Below are positions 53,497-63,944 of a stretch of DNA of 64,000 bases, in pieces (position 1 is the first letter of the stretch; every line of letters starts with the position of its first letter). The notes below the pieces were generated by a model, which saw only the letters and a list, made by a program, of their open reading frames with translations, was not told the origin of the DNA and did not search any database. This stretch comes from an uncultured Alphaproteobacteria bacterium (GTDB lineage: Bacteria; Pseudomonadota; Alphaproteobacteria; HIMB59). The stretch lies in contig CABYRL010000005.1 of the NCBI GenBank assembly GCA_902521465.1, forward strand, positions 26,864 through 90,863, written 5' to 3'. The position numbers were made by a program, and so were the translations under genes.

Positions 53497-55040
53497 CTGA
53501 TTATAACTCATACAAATCTTGGCCATTTAATGAAGCAAAAAAAATTGTAAAACGCTTTGAAAAAAATAATCCCAAAGACAAAATAATCTTTGAAACTGGG
53601 TACGGCCCATCCGGCTTACCTCATATAGGTACATTTGGGGAAGTGCTAAGGACAAATATGGTAAGATTTTGCTATGAAAAATTGACTGGTAAAGAGACAG
53701 ACCTCATTGCATTTTCTGATGATATGGATGGCTTTAGAAAAGTTCCTGATAACATCCCAAACAAAGAAAAATTATCTAACTACCTTGATTACCCTTTGAC
53801 ATCCGTCCCAGATCCTTTTGAGCTGTTTAATAGTTTTGGTGAACATAATAATTCAAAACTTAAAGATTTTTTAAATAGATTTAATTTACCTTTTTCTTTT
53901 CAAAGTTCAACAGATGCTTATAAATCAGGATTGTTTAATGAAACAATAAAGAAAATTATAAAAAATTATGATGAAATTATTAATGTAGTTCTTCCGACAC
54001 TTGGTGAAGAAAGAAGAAAATCTTATAGTCCATTTTTTCCAATCAGTGAAATAACTGGCAAAATATTGCAAGTTCCAATTGAAGAAATTAATTATGAAGA
54101 ATTTTCTGTTTCATACTATGAGGACGGTGTATTGAAGTCTAAATCAGTTTTAGATGGCAATTGTAAACTTCAGTGGAAAGTTGATTGGGCAATGAGGTGG
54201 GCTGCTTTCGGTGTGGACTATGAAATGTGTGGTAAGGATTTAACAGAGAGCTATACCCTATCATCAAAGATATGTAAGATAATCGGCTCTAAGCCTCCTG
54301 AAAATTTAATTTATGAACTATTTCTTGATGAAAATGCTGAAAAAATTAGTAAGTCAAAAGGCAATGGTATAAGCATCGATGATTGGCTCAAATATTCTAT
54401 TGAAGAGAGTTTGGCCATGTTTATGTATCAGAGACCAACAACTGCAAAGAAACTTTATTTTGATGTAATTCCTAAAAACACCGATGAATACTTATCGCAT
54501 GTTAACAAATTAGAGTCAGACGATCTGAACCCAGATAACCCTGCTTGGCATATTCATAAAGCTGAAAACCCATCATATAAATCTAAAATTAATTATAGTT
54601 TAATCCTTAATATTATATCAGTTTGCAAGTCTGAGGACTCTAATGTGATTTTTGGTTTAATCAAAAATTATCAATCTAATTTTAGTAAAGCGGAAACTGA
54701 TCTTATTAATAGAATGATTGATTGTGGTATTAATTATTTTAGGGACTTTATACAACCAAATTTAAACTTTAAAATTCCAAATTCTGAAGAATTAATTATA
54801 CTTAAAGAAGTTGTGTCTAAGTTAAAAGAAGTAGAGTCTTCGGCTGATGCAGATGAATTTCAAACTGCTATTTTTAGTGTCGGAAAAAATTCTGTTTATA
54901 AAGAGAATATTAAAGAATTTTTTAAACTTATTTATCAGGTTGTTTTTGGTCAAGAGAATGGGCCAAGATTGGGCTCATTTACTAAAATTTATACAAAAAA
55001 TAAAACTCTGGAGTTGTTCAACTCGAAGCTAAATGTATAA
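53493..55040 (+). CDS. lysK: Lysyl-tRNA synthetase, class I
   Basis: The 515-aa protein starts at TTG. The class I signatures are ETGYGPSGLPHIGTFGEVLR (HIGH region, about 34-53) and ENAEKISKSKGNGIS (KMSKS). WKVDWAMRWAAFGVDYEMCG is the family block. Many alphaproteobacteria and archaea use this form instead of class II LysS. It overlaps the ferredoxin and pyrD genes. Confidence 0.96.
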   Translation: MTDYNSYKSWPFNEAKKIVKRFEKNNPKDKIIFETGYGPSGLPHIGTFGEVLRTNMVRFCYEKLTGKETDLIAFSDDMDGFRKVPDNIPNKEKLSNYLDYPLTSVPDPFELFNSFGEHNNSKLKDFLNRFNLPFSFQSSTDAYKSGLFNETIKKIIKNYDEIINVVLPTLGEERRKSYSPFFPISEITGKILQVPIEEINYEEFSVSYYEDGVLKSKSVLDGNCKLQWKVDWAMRWAAFGVDYEMCGKDLTESYTLSSKICKIIGSKPPENLIYELFLDENAEKISKSKGNGISIDDWLKYSIEESLAMFMYQRPTTAKKLYFDVIPKNTDEYLSHVNKLESDDLNPDNPAWHIHKAENPSYKSKINYSLILNIISVCKSEDSNVIFGLIKNYQSNFSKAETDLINRMIDCGINYFRDFIQPNLNFKIPNSEELIILKEVVSKLKEVESSADADEFQTAIFSVGKNSVYKENIKEFFKLIYQVVFGQENGPRLGSFTKIYTKNKTLELFNSKLNV

Positions 55041-56076
55041 TTTAGCTCATCATATTCTCAAAAAGCTAGATCCAGAATTATCACATAATATATCTATAAA
55101 AGCTCTCAAATTAGGCATTTATCCAAAAATTATTTTTAAAAATACAGAAATCCTTGAACAAACAATATGGGGAAGAACTTTCAAAACTCCTATAGGGTTA
55201 TCGGCAGGTTTTGATAAAAATGCAGAGGTTATAAATCCAATATTAAATTTAGGATTTAGTTTTACTGAGTTAGGAACAGTGACTCCTTTGCCTCAAAGAG
55301 GCAACCCAAAACCTAGAATTCATAGGTTCCCTGCACAAAAAGCATTAATAAATTCTTTAGGGTTTAATAATAAAGGTATGGATATATTTGAAAGAAATAT
55401 CAATAACTCAAACTTAAAAGAAAACTTCCAAGATAAAATCATTGGCATAAACATCGGTAACAATAAGGATACTCTAGAAATTTTAGATGATCTCAAAAAG
55501 CTTTTTGATAGACTGTATAGACTTGGTGATTACATTGTGATTAATTTATCTTCACCAAATACACCTGGATTGAGAGATAATCTTAAATCTCAAAATTTTG
55601 AAAAGATTGTTACAAGTATACATAGGCTAAGAGATGAGAATAACTCAAAAATCCCTATTTTATTCAAAATATCACCAGATATTTCTGATCAAGATAAAAA
55701 GGATATTTCATTGATTTCACTGGCAAATGATGTTGATGGGCTAATACTGACTAACACAACAATTAATAAATCGATGGTTAATGAAAAGTTAGAGGGAGGG
55801 GTGAGTGGTAGACCATTATTCCTTAAGTCAAATGAATTAATAAGAGATTTTTATACACTGACATCAGGAAAAATTAAAATTATAGGAGTAGGGGGTATTT
55901 TTGATGCTAATGATATCTTAACTAAAATGAAATTAGGAGCCTCATTAATTCAGATTTATAGTAGCTTTACATATGAAGGTCCTTACCATGTTAGAAAAAT
56001 GACTTATGATTTGAAAAATTTAATTCAACAACAAGGGTTTAGAAATATTTCTGAAGTAATAGGACAATATTCTTGA
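55033..56076 (+). CDS. pyrD: Dihydroorotate dehydrogenase (quinone), class 2
   Basis: The 347-aa FMN barrel has an N-terminal membrane-associating helix, MYNLAHHILKKLDPELSH. GLSAGFDKNAEVI, ELGTVTPLPQRGNPKPR, NLSSPNTPGLR and the catalytic Ser region follow, then GGVSGRPLF and GVGGIFDANDI. It oxidises dihydroorotate and reduces ubiquinone. Confidence 0.97.
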   Translation: MYNLAHHILKKLDPELSHNISIKALKLGIYPKIIFKNTEILEQTIWGRTFKTPIGLSAGFDKNAEVINPILNLGFSFTELGTVTPLPQRGNPKPRIHRFPAQKALINSLGFNNKGMDIFERNINNSNLKENFQDKIIGINIGNNKDTLEILDDLKKLFDRLYRLGDYIVINLSSPNTPGLRDNLKSQNFEKIVTSIHRLRDENNSKIPILFKISPDISDQDKKDISLISLANDVDGLILTNTTINKSMVNEKLEGGVSGRPLFLKSNELIRDFYTLTSGKIKIIGVGGIFDANDILTKMKLGASLIQIYSSFTYEGPYHVRKMTYDLKNLIQQQGFRNISEVIGQYS

Positions 56077-56894
56077 TATCAATTTCCTCTTTTAAGAAAG
56101 TTGTTAATAATTACGATTATTTTCTTTTTGACCAATGGGGTGTTTTACATAATGGAAGTAGTAAGTTCCCTATGGCAGAGGAATGCTTAAGTTTTTTAAA
56201 AAAGAAAGATAAGTGCGTTATCTTAGTATCTAATTCCTCAAGACCAACAAAATTTTCAATAAATAATTTAGATAAATTAGGTATAGGCAATAATTTATAT
56301 GATTATTGTATTACTAGTGGGCAAATAGCATTAAATTTTTTAGAAAAAGATATTTATAATAAATATGGAAAAAAATGCTTCCCTCTAAAATTACCAAAAG
56401 AAAAAATAAAATTTTTTAATTTGGACTGTACTAATAACATTCAAAAAGCAAATTTCGCAATGATTGCAGATTTAAAGGATGGTTTAACAATTTTAGACTT
56501 TGCAGAAGAACTAGATAAAATGTTAAAATTTAATTTACCTTTGCTATGCGCAAACCCAGATTATTTAGTTCATAATAAAAATAAACTCTCTATGTGTGGT
56601 GGCACTATCGCAAACTTATACTCAGATCTAGGTGGAATAGTATTTAGATATGGTAAACCCTATAAACCTATTTATGAAAATATAATTAAGAAATTTAAAA
56701 TAAAAAATCCAAAAAAAGTTTTAGTAATTGGGGACTCTCTTTGGCATGATATAGATGGAGGCAACAAAATGAAATTTGATACACTTTGGATTAAAAATGG
56801 CATTCATAGATCTCAATTGAATAATGGTCCAGAAATCAATGATTTAATCAAACAGTACAAACCAAAATACGCAATAAGTAACCTTAAAATATAA
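56073..56894 (+). CDS. HAD-superfamily hydrolase, TIGR01459-like
   Basis: The 273-aa NagD-type HAD phosphatase starts at TTG. Motif I is FLFDQWGVLHNG (about 17-28), followed by VSNSSR (motif II), GKPYKPIYENI (motif III Lys) and VIGDSLWHDIDGG (motif IV). The DQWGVLH form marks a subgroup common in alphaproteobacteria. The substrate is unknown. It overlaps pyrD by 4 bp. Confidence 0.88.
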   Translation: MISISSFKKVVNNYDYFLFDQWGVLHNGSSKFPMAEECLSFLKKKDKCVILVSNSSRPTKFSINNLDKLGIGNNLYDYCITSGQIALNFLEKDIYNKYGKKCFPLKLPKEKIKFFNLDCTNNIQKANFAMIADLKDGLTILDFAEELDKMLKFNLPLLCANPDYLVHNKNKLSMCGGTIANLYSDLGGIVFRYGKPYKPIYENIIKKFKIKNPKKVLVIGDSLWHDIDGGNKMKFDTLWIKNGIHRSQLNNGPEINDLIKQYKPKYAISNLKI

Positions 56895-56941
56895 GAAACT
56901 ATCATTGTAAAAAAGGAACTTTTATATTATAAACTCATTTC

Positions 56942-57235
56942 ATGTCTAGATCTTGCGATATTACTGGAAAAAAACACCAAACTGGCCATAATGTTAGCCA
57001 TTCAAATATAAAGTCCAAAAGGCGTTTTATGGTTAATTTAAATAACGTAACTCTATTCAGTGAGTCTTTACAAAGAAAATTCAGAGTAAGAATAGCTTCG
57101 TCTACACTTAGAACTATTGATAAACATGGTGGTCTAGATCAATATTTAAATAAAACTAGCTCACGATTTTTAACTGATAAAGCCCTAAAAATAAAAAAAC
57201 AAATCGAAAAAAACGTTAGCAAAAAAGCTAGCTAA
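56942..57235 (+). CDS. rpmB: 50S ribosomal protein L28
   Basis: The 97-aa protein has CDITGKKHQTGHNVSHSNIK, SKRRFMVNLNNVTL and VRIASSTLRTIDKHGGLDQY. This is the alphaproteobacterial L28 form with a C-terminal extension. It sits directly against the next gene (no spacer). Confidence 0.97.
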   Translation: MSRSCDITGKKHQTGHNVSHSNIKSKRRFMVNLNNVTLFSESLQRKFRVRIASSTLRTIDKHGGLDQYLNKTSSRFLTDKALKIKKQIEKNVSKKAS

Positions 57236-58003
57236 ATGTTTCAAGAATTATTTTTAAATTTATCAAATAACTTAAATAACTCTTCAGTTGTAATTATCTG
57301 GTTATTTCAAATCATTTTTTGTTATCTTTCAATTTTACTCTCACTTAAGTTCTTCGGAAAGACAGGTATTTATGTTTATGTAGCGATTGCAATCATATTA
57401 GCTAATATTCAAGTTCTTAAAGTTGTAGACTTTCCTTTCTTTCCAGAACCTATGGCCTTAGGAACTGTTTTGTTTATTTCTATATTTCTTTGTACTGACA
57501 TATTGAATGAATATTTTGATAAAAAATCTGCAACTAAATGTATATACCTTGGTATTACAGCATACTTATTTTCAACCGTACTTATGTTTTTAACAATATC
57601 AATGGCTCCAATTAATCCTGATGAGCATCCTGCATGGTCTTGGAGCTATGGTATGCATGAGTCAATTACGACTATCTTCCTTCCACAGTTTCCAATAATT
57701 GTTGGAAGTATTTGTGCTTTTTTTGTAAGTCAAAAAATTGATATTTTTATATTTTCTTATTTAAAAAATAAAAATACTAATCTTTGGTTTAGAAATAATG
57801 TATCAACAATTGTATCGCAATTTATTGATAATATTATATTTAGTGTTCTTGCATTTAATATCTTATCTTCTAACCCAGTGCCTTTATTTGACTTAATTAT
57901 TTCTTATGGAATAGGTATTTATTTACTTAGAATTCTATTAAGTCTATTTGACACAATATTTATATATTTAGCGAAGATCTTTTTGCCATCTAAACTTGAC
58001 TAA
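57236..58003 (+). CDS. Queuosine-precursor transporter (YhhQ family)
   Basis: The 255-aa membrane protein has about six helices and family marks: CTDILNEYFDKKSATKCIYL, the aromatic loop HPAWSWSYGM, NNVSTIVSQFIDNIIFSVLA and YGIGIYLLRILLSLFDT. YhhQ-type proteins import preQ0/preQ1, and some import queuine. It overlaps tgt by 8 bp, so uptake and insertion are coupled. Confidence 0.92.
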   Translation: MFQELFLNLSNNLNNSSVVIIWLFQIIFCYLSILLSLKFFGKTGIYVYVAIAIILANIQVLKVVDFPFFPEPMALGTVLFISIFLCTDILNEYFDKKSATKCIYLGITAYLFSTVLMFLTISMAPINPDEHPAWSWSYGMHESITTIFLPQFPIIVGSICAFFVSQKIDIFIFSYLKNKNTNLWFRNNVSTIVSQFIDNIIFSVLAFNILSSNPVPLFDLIISYGIGIYLLRILLSLFDTIFIYLAKIFLPSKLD

Positions 58004-59198
58004 TTTTTTTCAGGTAAAAAAAAAGTCAAAATTATCAAATGCTCGACTTGGATTAATTAATACAGCACATGGTAAAATCAATACACCTTCATTTATCTTT
58101 TGTGGTACCAAGGCAACTGTCAAATCTGTACTCCCCTCTCAATTAAAATTAACAAGAACACAAATTATTCTTTCAAACACATACCACTTAATGCTTCAAC
58201 CTGGTCCAGAGGTCATATCGAAAGAAGGGGGTTTACAGAGTTTTACTGATTGGAATGGACCTATGATGACTGATAGTGGAGGATATCAAATATTTTCACT
58301 AGGATATGGTTCAGTTTCAGAGGAAATTAAAGGAAAAAACAAGAATGCAAAGAGAAAATCTCTCATAAAAATAACCGAGGATGGTGCATCATTTAGAAAT
58401 TATATAAATGGGGATAAAGTATTCTTATCACCTGAGAGATCAATTGAATTACAACGTGACTTTGGTGCTGATTTGATTTTTGTCTTAGATGAATGTACAC
58501 CCTTTAATGTTTCAAAAAAATATACTGAAAAGTCTATGTATATGAGTCATCGCTGGGCAGAAAGATGCAAAAATTCTTTCGAATCAAAATTTAAAAAGTA
58601 TAACTCAACCTTTGGTTCCTCAGGAAAACAGTCACTATATGGTATTATACAAGGCGGTGTTTATGAGGATTTAAGAAAGATCGCATGTGAAGAAACATGC
58701 TCAAAAAATTTTAATGGTCTTGCAATAGGTGGCTCTTTGGGGAGCACAAAAAATCAGATGTACGATATCTTTTCTATTTGTGAAAATTATATAGATAAAA
58801 CCAAACCTATTCATATTCTAGGAATTGGAGGTCAAGATGATATTTTGCATGGTGTAAGTTCTGGATATGACACATTTGATTGCGTATCGCCTACAAGGAT
58901 CGCTAGACATGGTATTATGATGTCAAAATTTAGTAGTAAAGGAATTAATTTAAACAACTCAAAATTTAAAGATGATCATTCTAGTATTGATGAAGGATGT
59001 GAATTACAGGAAATAAATAAATTTTCAAAATCTTATATACATCATTTGTTTAAAGCTAATGAGATGCTCGGTATGATCATTTTATCAATATATAATATTT
59101 GGTTTATGAATAAGTTTTTTGAAGAGATAAGATCCTCAATAAATGAGGATAGATTTGAAGAGTATAAGAATAAAATTTTGTCTAATTTAGTCGAATAA
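57996..59198 (+). CDS. tgt: Divergent tRNA-guanine transglycosylase
   Basis: The 400-aa TIM-barrel protein starts at TTG. The first catalytic Asp is in [14 protein letters not shown], and the nucleophile Asp is in [16 protein letters not shown]. Two differences from standard bacterial Tgt stand out: the base-binding loop reads [10 protein letters not shown] instead of GGLAVGE, and the zinc region has one Cys (DEGCELQEI) where CxCxxC is usual. It exchanges G34 for a 7-deazaguanine in tRNA; the base used here may be queuine or another precursor. Confidence 0.88.
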   Translation: MTNFFQVKKKSKLSNARLGLINTAHGKINTPSFIFCGTKATVKSVLPSQLKLTRTQIILSNTYHLMLQPGPEVISKEGGLQSFTDWNGPMMTDSGGYQIFSLGYGSVSEEIKGKNKNAKRKSLIKITEDGASFRNYINGDKVFLSPERSIELQRDFGADLIFVLDECTPFNVSKKYTEKSMYMSHRWAERCKNSFESKFKKYNSTFGSSGKQSLYGIIQGGVYEDLRKIACEETCSKNFNGLAIGGSLGSTKNQMYDIFSICENYIDKTKPIHILGIGGQDDILHGVSSGYDTFDCVSPTRIARHGIMMSKFSSKGINLNNSKFKDDHSSIDEGCELQEINKFSKSYIHHLFKANEMLGMIILSIYNIWFMNKFFEEIRSSINEDRFEEYKNKILSNLVE

Positions 59199-60977
59199 TG
59201 ACTCTATTTTTTCAAACATAATTCCACCTAACTCTTCTACATCATGAATGGTAATTGCTTTACTGTAATACTGACCTACGTTATGACCAATACCGATTGC
59301 CAAAAGTTCAATGTTTGATTTCTCTTCAATCGCAAGAATAGTGCTTTTTAGATGTTTTTCTAAGTAATTACTGTTGTTTACCGACAGTGTTGAATCATCT
59401 ACGGGTGCGCCATCAGATATCACAATTAGTATTTTTCTACTTTCAGGCCTTTTCGAAATTCTAGAACTAGCCCAAAGAAGAGCTTCGCCATCAATATTTT
59501 CTTTTAAAAGACCCTCTTTTAACATTAGGCCTAAATTTATCTTAGATTTTTTTGAGTTTTGGTCAGCAGATTTATAAATAATATGTCTAAGGTCATTAAG
59601 TCTTCCAGGATTTTTCTGCTTTCCATTTTTAAGCCAATGCTCTCGAGTTTTTCCACCTTTCCATGCTTTTGTTGTAAAACCAAGAATTTCAACTTTGATT
59701 TTGCATTTTTCTAAAGTAGCGGCTATCATATCAGTTGTTAGAGCAGCTATCATAATAGGTTTTCCTCTCATTGATCCTGAATTATCAATTAACAAAGTTA
59801 CGGTTGTATCTTCAAATTTAATTTCCTTTTCTTTTTTAAAAGAGAGAGAACTATTTGAATTAGTTATAACCCTGGTAAGTTTTGAAGTATCTAGAACACC
59901 TTCATCTAAATCAAAATTCCATGATCTATTTTGTTTTGATTGAAGTTTTCGATACAATTTATTTGCTAATCTTGATATTTGCTTTTGATATAAATCGCAT
60001 TTTTCATCGAGCTGCCTTCTTAGAGCCACTAACTCTTCATGATCACATAGTTTAATTGCTTCAATGATTTCATCATATTGATTAGTAGCTGCTTTATAAT
60101 TTTGATTAAGGTTTCTATAACTATCAATTGACTTAAATATATCTTCAATTTGTTGGTCTGAAATTTCAATATCAATTTCTTCTCCCTGAACACTAGACTG
60201 ACTATTATCTGAGTCATTTTCTGGAGTATGCATATTTTCTTCTAATTGGCTTTCTTCAGGTTTTTGGGGTTGATTTTCTTCTTGGTTTTGTTGTTGATTA
60301 AAATCCTCTTCATGATTTCCCTCATCGAGATCTTTATTTTTTGGTTGGCTTTCATCCTCAACCGATGGAAAAATAACTCTAAGTAAATCTACCGATAAGT
60401 TTAAATATTCTTTTTGGTCTTGAATATTCTGAGATAATTTTTGAAGTGTGTTATAAAATTTTGATATGTTATCTTTAGAAGTTATATTTTTTAAATGATT
60501 ATTATTTGATTTCCACATTTTATTGTTTACTAAATCAATGAAAAAGTGCGTTAAGGTAAAATAGAATAAATCTTTAGAGTCTTTTTGTTTTTTTGATTTT
60601 AAAACATCTAATCTTTTAAACCACTTATTCTCAATATTTTTAATAATACCTTTGAAGGGTTTTGAGCCATAGGTCTCATATCGTAAACGTTCTAAGAAAA
60701 TAATTTCTTCTCTAATATCTATATTTTTTGATGTTATTTGATTTAATAGTTTTTCATCATGGTATTTTTTCTTAAGCGCAAATGAGTCTGCTGCACCACG
60801 CATATCCTCGTAATTAAAAATATTTGAGATTGAAGGAAGGTTTAAAGTATCATCTTTCTCTAAAACGATATTTGAATTTACATTTATTTTTAATTCTTTG
60901 TTTTCCGATAAGGTTTTATTAACGGAATTGAGTGTATTTGAAATTTGCCTGGGAATATTTAATTGTTTCTCGGACAA
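59187..60977 (-). CDS. cobT: Cobaltochelatase CobT-like subunit
   Basis: The 596-aa protein has an N-terminal domain with [15 protein letters not shown], a long acidic, Gln/Glu/Asp-rich linker (about 220-280) and a C-terminal VWA domain with the MIDAS motif [13 protein letters not shown]. With CobS it forms the AAA+ chaperone of aerobic cobaltochelatase, which inserts Co2+ into hydrogenobyrinate diamide via CobN. cobN is not in the window. Confidence 0.92.
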   Translation of the reverse strand: MSEKQLNIPRQISNTLNSVNKTLSENKELKINVNSNIVLEKDDTLNLPSISNIFNYEDMRGAADSFALKKKYHDEKLLNQITSKNIDIREEIIFLERLRYETYGSKPFKGIIKNIENKWFKRLDVLKSKKQKDSKDLFYFTLTHFFIDLVNNKMWKSNNNHLKNITSKDNISKFYNTLQKLSQNIQDQKEYLNLSVDLLRVIFPSVEDESQPKNKDLDEGNHEEDFNQQQNQEENQPQKPEESQLEENMHTPENDSDNSQSSVQGEEIDIEISDQQIEDIFKSIDSYRNLNQNYKAATNQYDEIIEAIKLCDHEELVALRRQLDEKCDLYQKQISRLANKLYRKLQSKQNRSWNFDLDEGVLDTSKLTRVITNSNSSLSFKKEKEIKFEDTTVTLLIDNSGSMRGKPIMIAALTTDMIAATLEKCKIKVEILGFTTKAWKGGKTREHWLKNGKQKNPGRLNDLRHIIYKSADQNSKKSKINLGLMLKEGLLKENIDGEALLWASSRISKRPESRKILIVISDGAPVDDSTLSVNNSNYLEKHLKSTILAIEEKSNIELLAIGIGHNVGQYYSKAITIHDVEELGGIMFEKIESLFD

Positions 60978-61934
60978 TTAAATATCAATTGCAAAGGTTC
61001 TTTGAAAATACTCTTTATAAATATCTATCTCACTTTCGTCACATTTATTTAAAAAAGTAAATTTCAAAGAGTTTTTAATATCTTTAATTATTTTATAATT
61101 CTCTGCCCACATAATTACCGTTCTAGGGCTCATGACAATAGATATATCTTTTTGTTCAAAACCTTTTCGTGTTAAATTTGCCATTTGAACCATAGATGCA
61201 ATTATTTTCTTCTCTTCAGTATTTGCAGAAACTTTTTTTGAAATGATTTCTATTTCTTTATCCTCATCAAGATAGTTTAATTTTGCAACTATATTCCATC
61301 TGTCCATTTGACCTTGATTAATCTGATTTGTTCCATGATAAATACCAGAGGTATCACCAAGACCTACTGTATTTGCAGTTGCAAACAACCTAAAATAAGG
61401 ATGAGGTGAGAGGACTTTACTTTGGTCAAGAAGTGTTAACTTTCCCTCAGCTTCAAGTATTCTCTGAATTACAAACATTACATCTGGTCGACCTGCATCA
61501 TATTCGTCAAAAACCAAGGAAACGTTATTTTGAAATGCCCATGGAAGAATACCTTCCTGAAATTCTGTTACTTGTTTGTTATCTTTTAAAACAATTGCAT
61601 CTTTTCCAATAAGATCGATTCTTGATACATGACTATCTAAATTAACTCTTATGCATGGCCAGTTTAATCTCGCACAAACTTGTTCAATATGAGAGGACTT
61701 CCCAGTTCCATGCAAGCCTTGTAAGAAAACTCGCTTATTGAATTTTAGACCAAGCAAAATAGCAATTGTTGTGCTCTCATCAAATACGTAGTTTGTATCT
61801 AATTTAGGGCAATATTCAGAAGACTCATTAAATTTTGGAACTTTTATATCTGTTTGAATGCCAAATACTTCCTTGGATGATACTTCAGAAAATTGCAAAT
61901 TATCCTTTTTTTTAAGAGCCTCGATTTTATTCAT
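60978..61934 (-). CDS. cobS: Cobaltochelatase CobS-like AAA+ ATPase
   Basis: The 318-aa MoxR-type AAA+ protein has Walker A FLQGLHGTGKSSHIEQVC (about 70-87), Walker B LVFDEYDAGRPDVMF and SPRTVIMWAENY. Order and spacing to cobT (0 bp) and the DnaJ-domain gene (4-bp overlap) are as in other alphaproteobacteria. It powers metal insertion with CobT. Confidence 0.95.
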   Translation of the reverse strand: MNKIEALKKKDNLQFSEVSSKEVFGIQTDIKVPKFNESSEYCPKLDTNYVFDESTTIAILLGLKFNKRVFLQGLHGTGKSSHIEQVCARLNWPCIRVNLDSHVSRIDLIGKDAIVLKDNKQVTEFQEGILPWAFQNNVSLVFDEYDAGRPDVMFVIQRILEAEGKLTLLDQSKVLSPHPYFRLFATANTVGLGDTSGIYHGTNQINQGQMDRWNIVAKLNYLDEDKEIEIISKKVSANTEEKKIIASMVQMANLTRKGFEQKDISIVMSPRTVIMWAENYKIIKDIKNSLKFTFLNKCDESEIDIYKEYFQRTFAIDI

Positions 61935-62440
61935 TTTTTGTATCTTTCAATTAGGTAGTTATATGCTTCTACTATTTCTCTAAATTTATCAATAACTTTT
62001 TTACTATCACCTTTTACATCTGGATGATGCTCTTTAACTAGTTCTTTATACCTCCTCTTTATCAATTTTAAGTCTGTATTTATATCTAATTTTAAAATAC
62101 TTAGTGATTTTAACAATTTATTTGATTGAGGTTGAAATCCAGCAGGGTTATCAAATGTGCCCATATCCTCGCCATTGATTGTAAAATTATAAAATTTTCT
62201 CCCCGATCCAAAAGAGCTTGTCGGTCTTCTCCAGATGGTGTCAAAACGAATATCGTTTTCAATTTCATTTGCATCCATTTTCTTATGGTAATTCCACTTT
62301 TTATTGAACTCCTTAATATGTTCAATACAAAACCACTGATAATGACCTAAATTATCATAGTCTAAAGGTGCTTTATAAACACCTTCCTCTGTACAATTTG
62401 GATGATTGCATAAATTTTCTATTTTATTTTTTTTATTCAT
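61931..62440 (-). CDS. DnaJ-domain protein upstream of cobS
   Basis: The 169-aa protein has a Cys/His N-terminus (LCNHPNCTEEGVYKAP) and a C-terminal J domain (about 110-169) with the HPD tripeptide in KELVKEHHPDVKGDSK. It could recruit DnaK, perhaps to the CobST assembly. This gene beside cobS is a recurring alphaproteobacterial arrangement. Confidence 0.9.
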   Translation of the reverse strand: MNKKNKIENLCNHPNCTEEGVYKAPLDYDNLGHYQWFCIEHIKEFNKKWNYHKKMDANEIENDIRFDTIWRRPTSSFGSGRKFYNFTINGEDMGTFDNPAGFQPQSNKLLKSLSILKLDINTDLKLIKRRYKELVKEHHPDVKGDSKKVIDKFREIVEAYNYLIERYKK

Positions 62441-62453
62441 TTAAGATTTAATT

Positions 62454-62711
62454 ATGAATTTACATAATATTGAGATCCTTTTACAAGATATTAATGAATT
62501 TGAAATTTTAGAAATTATTGATAACAGTGACAAACATATGGGACATGCTGGTGTTGAAAATACGCACGCCATGTTAACTCATGTTGAACTCAAAATATTG
62601 AATAAAAATAATATGAAGAAAATAGATATTCATAGAAAAATACATGAAAAATTAGAACCGGTTTTTAATTCTGGCCTACACTCTCTAGAAATAAAAATAT
62701 CAAATAGATAA
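62454..62711 (+). CDS. BolA-family protein
   Basis: The 85-aa protein has the BolA fold: DNSDKHMGHAGVENTHAMLT, then HVELKILNKNNMKKIDIHRK and NSGLHSLEIKI. The KDxxHxH-like pattern and helix-turn-helix-like segment are visible. BolA proteins with glutaredoxins handle Fe-S clusters. It is divergent from the DnaJ-domain gene (13 bp). Confidence 0.92.
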   Translation: MNLHNIEILLQDINEFEILEIIDNSDKHMGHAGVENTHAMLTHVELKILNKNNMKKIDIHRKIHEKLEPVFNSGLHSLEIKISNR

Positions 62712-63944
62712 TTTAACCTTATTAATTTTATTAATTGATCTAGAGATAATTTGCAATTTCACATCCTCAATAAAGAAAACCTTTCCAACTTTAGGAATTT
62801 CTTTTGCTAAATCATGAATTAAGCCTGATAACGTTACAAATTGATCAGGTAAGTTAATGTCTAGACTTCTATTTATTTCTCTAACACTAGCATTTCCATT
62901 AAATAAATAATTATTAGAGTCAATTTTCTCTAGATATGTTTCATCTGTGTCAGTTTCATCAAAAATTTCTCCAATTATTTCTTCAATAATATCTTCTAAT
63001 GTAATTAAGCCTTGTATCTCTCCATATTCATCTACTATTAAAGCTATATGTTCTCTGGAAGATTTAAAATCAATAAGTTGTTTCATCGCAAGTTTATTTT
63101 GGGGAATAAAAACAGGCTGAAAAGTATTTCGTTTAATACTTTCATTTGACTCCTCTAAAGAGGATTCTTTTAAAAAATCTCTGATATCTATAATACCAAC
63201 TAGATTATTAAAGTTTCCCTCAATAACAGGTATTCTTGTGAATGTTGATGAACTTATTGCTTTAAAATTTTGTTTATAGGGATCATCTAGGTTAATGAAT
63301 AGAATTTCATTTCTGTGAGTCATTAGCTCATCAACTTTTAATTTTTTTAACTCAAGAATATTACTCATATAATAAGCTTCATATTCACCATCTTTTGAGT
63401 ATTGTTTTTGCAGTTGAACAGCTCCTTCAAACTCCTCTTCTATAATTTTTGATTGGTCTGCATTTAAATTTAATCCAATTAATTTAATAATTTTGTCAGA
63501 AACTCTATTAATTAGATTTACAATTGGTTTAATTAATTTCGTGTAAAAGTAAAAAAACTTAGAAACTTTTAGTGCAAAAGTCATCGGTTTGTTGATTGCA
63601 AAAATTTTAGGAGTAACTTCTGAAAATATAACAATCATTAATGTCATAAAAATTGTAGCAACGGAAACTCCTAAACCGCCAAATTCTGAAACAAGTAATT
63701 CCGTCATTAAAGCTGTAGCTAGAATATTAAATAGGTTATTAGCAAGTAAGATACCCGTAATAAATTCATCTTTGAATTCTTTAATTTTTAAAATGAAGTT
63801 TGCATTTTTAGCTCCTTTATCTTTTTGTCTATGAGCTCGCTGTTTCGATACTGCAGTTAAAGCAGTTTCCGAACCAGAGGAAAGGGCTGATAATAAGAGT
63901 AATATAATTATCGCTAAAATTTTTATAATAACAATTAAAGTCAT
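62700..63944 (-). CDS. CNNM/CorC (HlyC-type) membrane transporter protein
   Basis: The 414-aa protein has an N-terminal DUF21 membrane domain (about 1-175, LSALSSGSETALTAVSKQRA), a CBS pair (about 205-325, VDELMTHRNEILFI and EIQGLITLEDIIEEIIGEIF) and a C-terminal CorC_HlyC domain. CNNM proteins move Mg2+ or Na+. Its ATG overlaps the stop of an upstream gene (TAATG). Confidence 0.93.
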   Translation of the reverse strand: MTLIVIIKILAIIILLLLSALSSGSETALTAVSKQRAHRQKDKGAKNANFILKIKEFKDEFITGILLANNLFNILATALMTELLVSEFGGLGVSVATIFMTLMIVIFSEVTPKIFAINKPMTFALKVSKFFYFYTKLIKPIVNLINRVSDKIIKLIGLNLNADQSKIIEEEFEGAVQLQKQYSKDGEYEAYYMSNILELKKLKVDELMTHRNEILFINLDDPYKQNFKAISSSTFTRIPVIEGNFNNLVGIIDIRDFLKESSLEESNESIKRNTFQPVFIPQNKLAMKQLIDFKSSREHIALIVDEYGEIQGLITLEDIIEEIIGEIFDETDTDETYLEKIDSNNYLFNGNASVREINRSLDINLPDQFVTLSGLIHDLAKEIPKVGKVFFIEDVKLQIISRSINKINKVKLSI

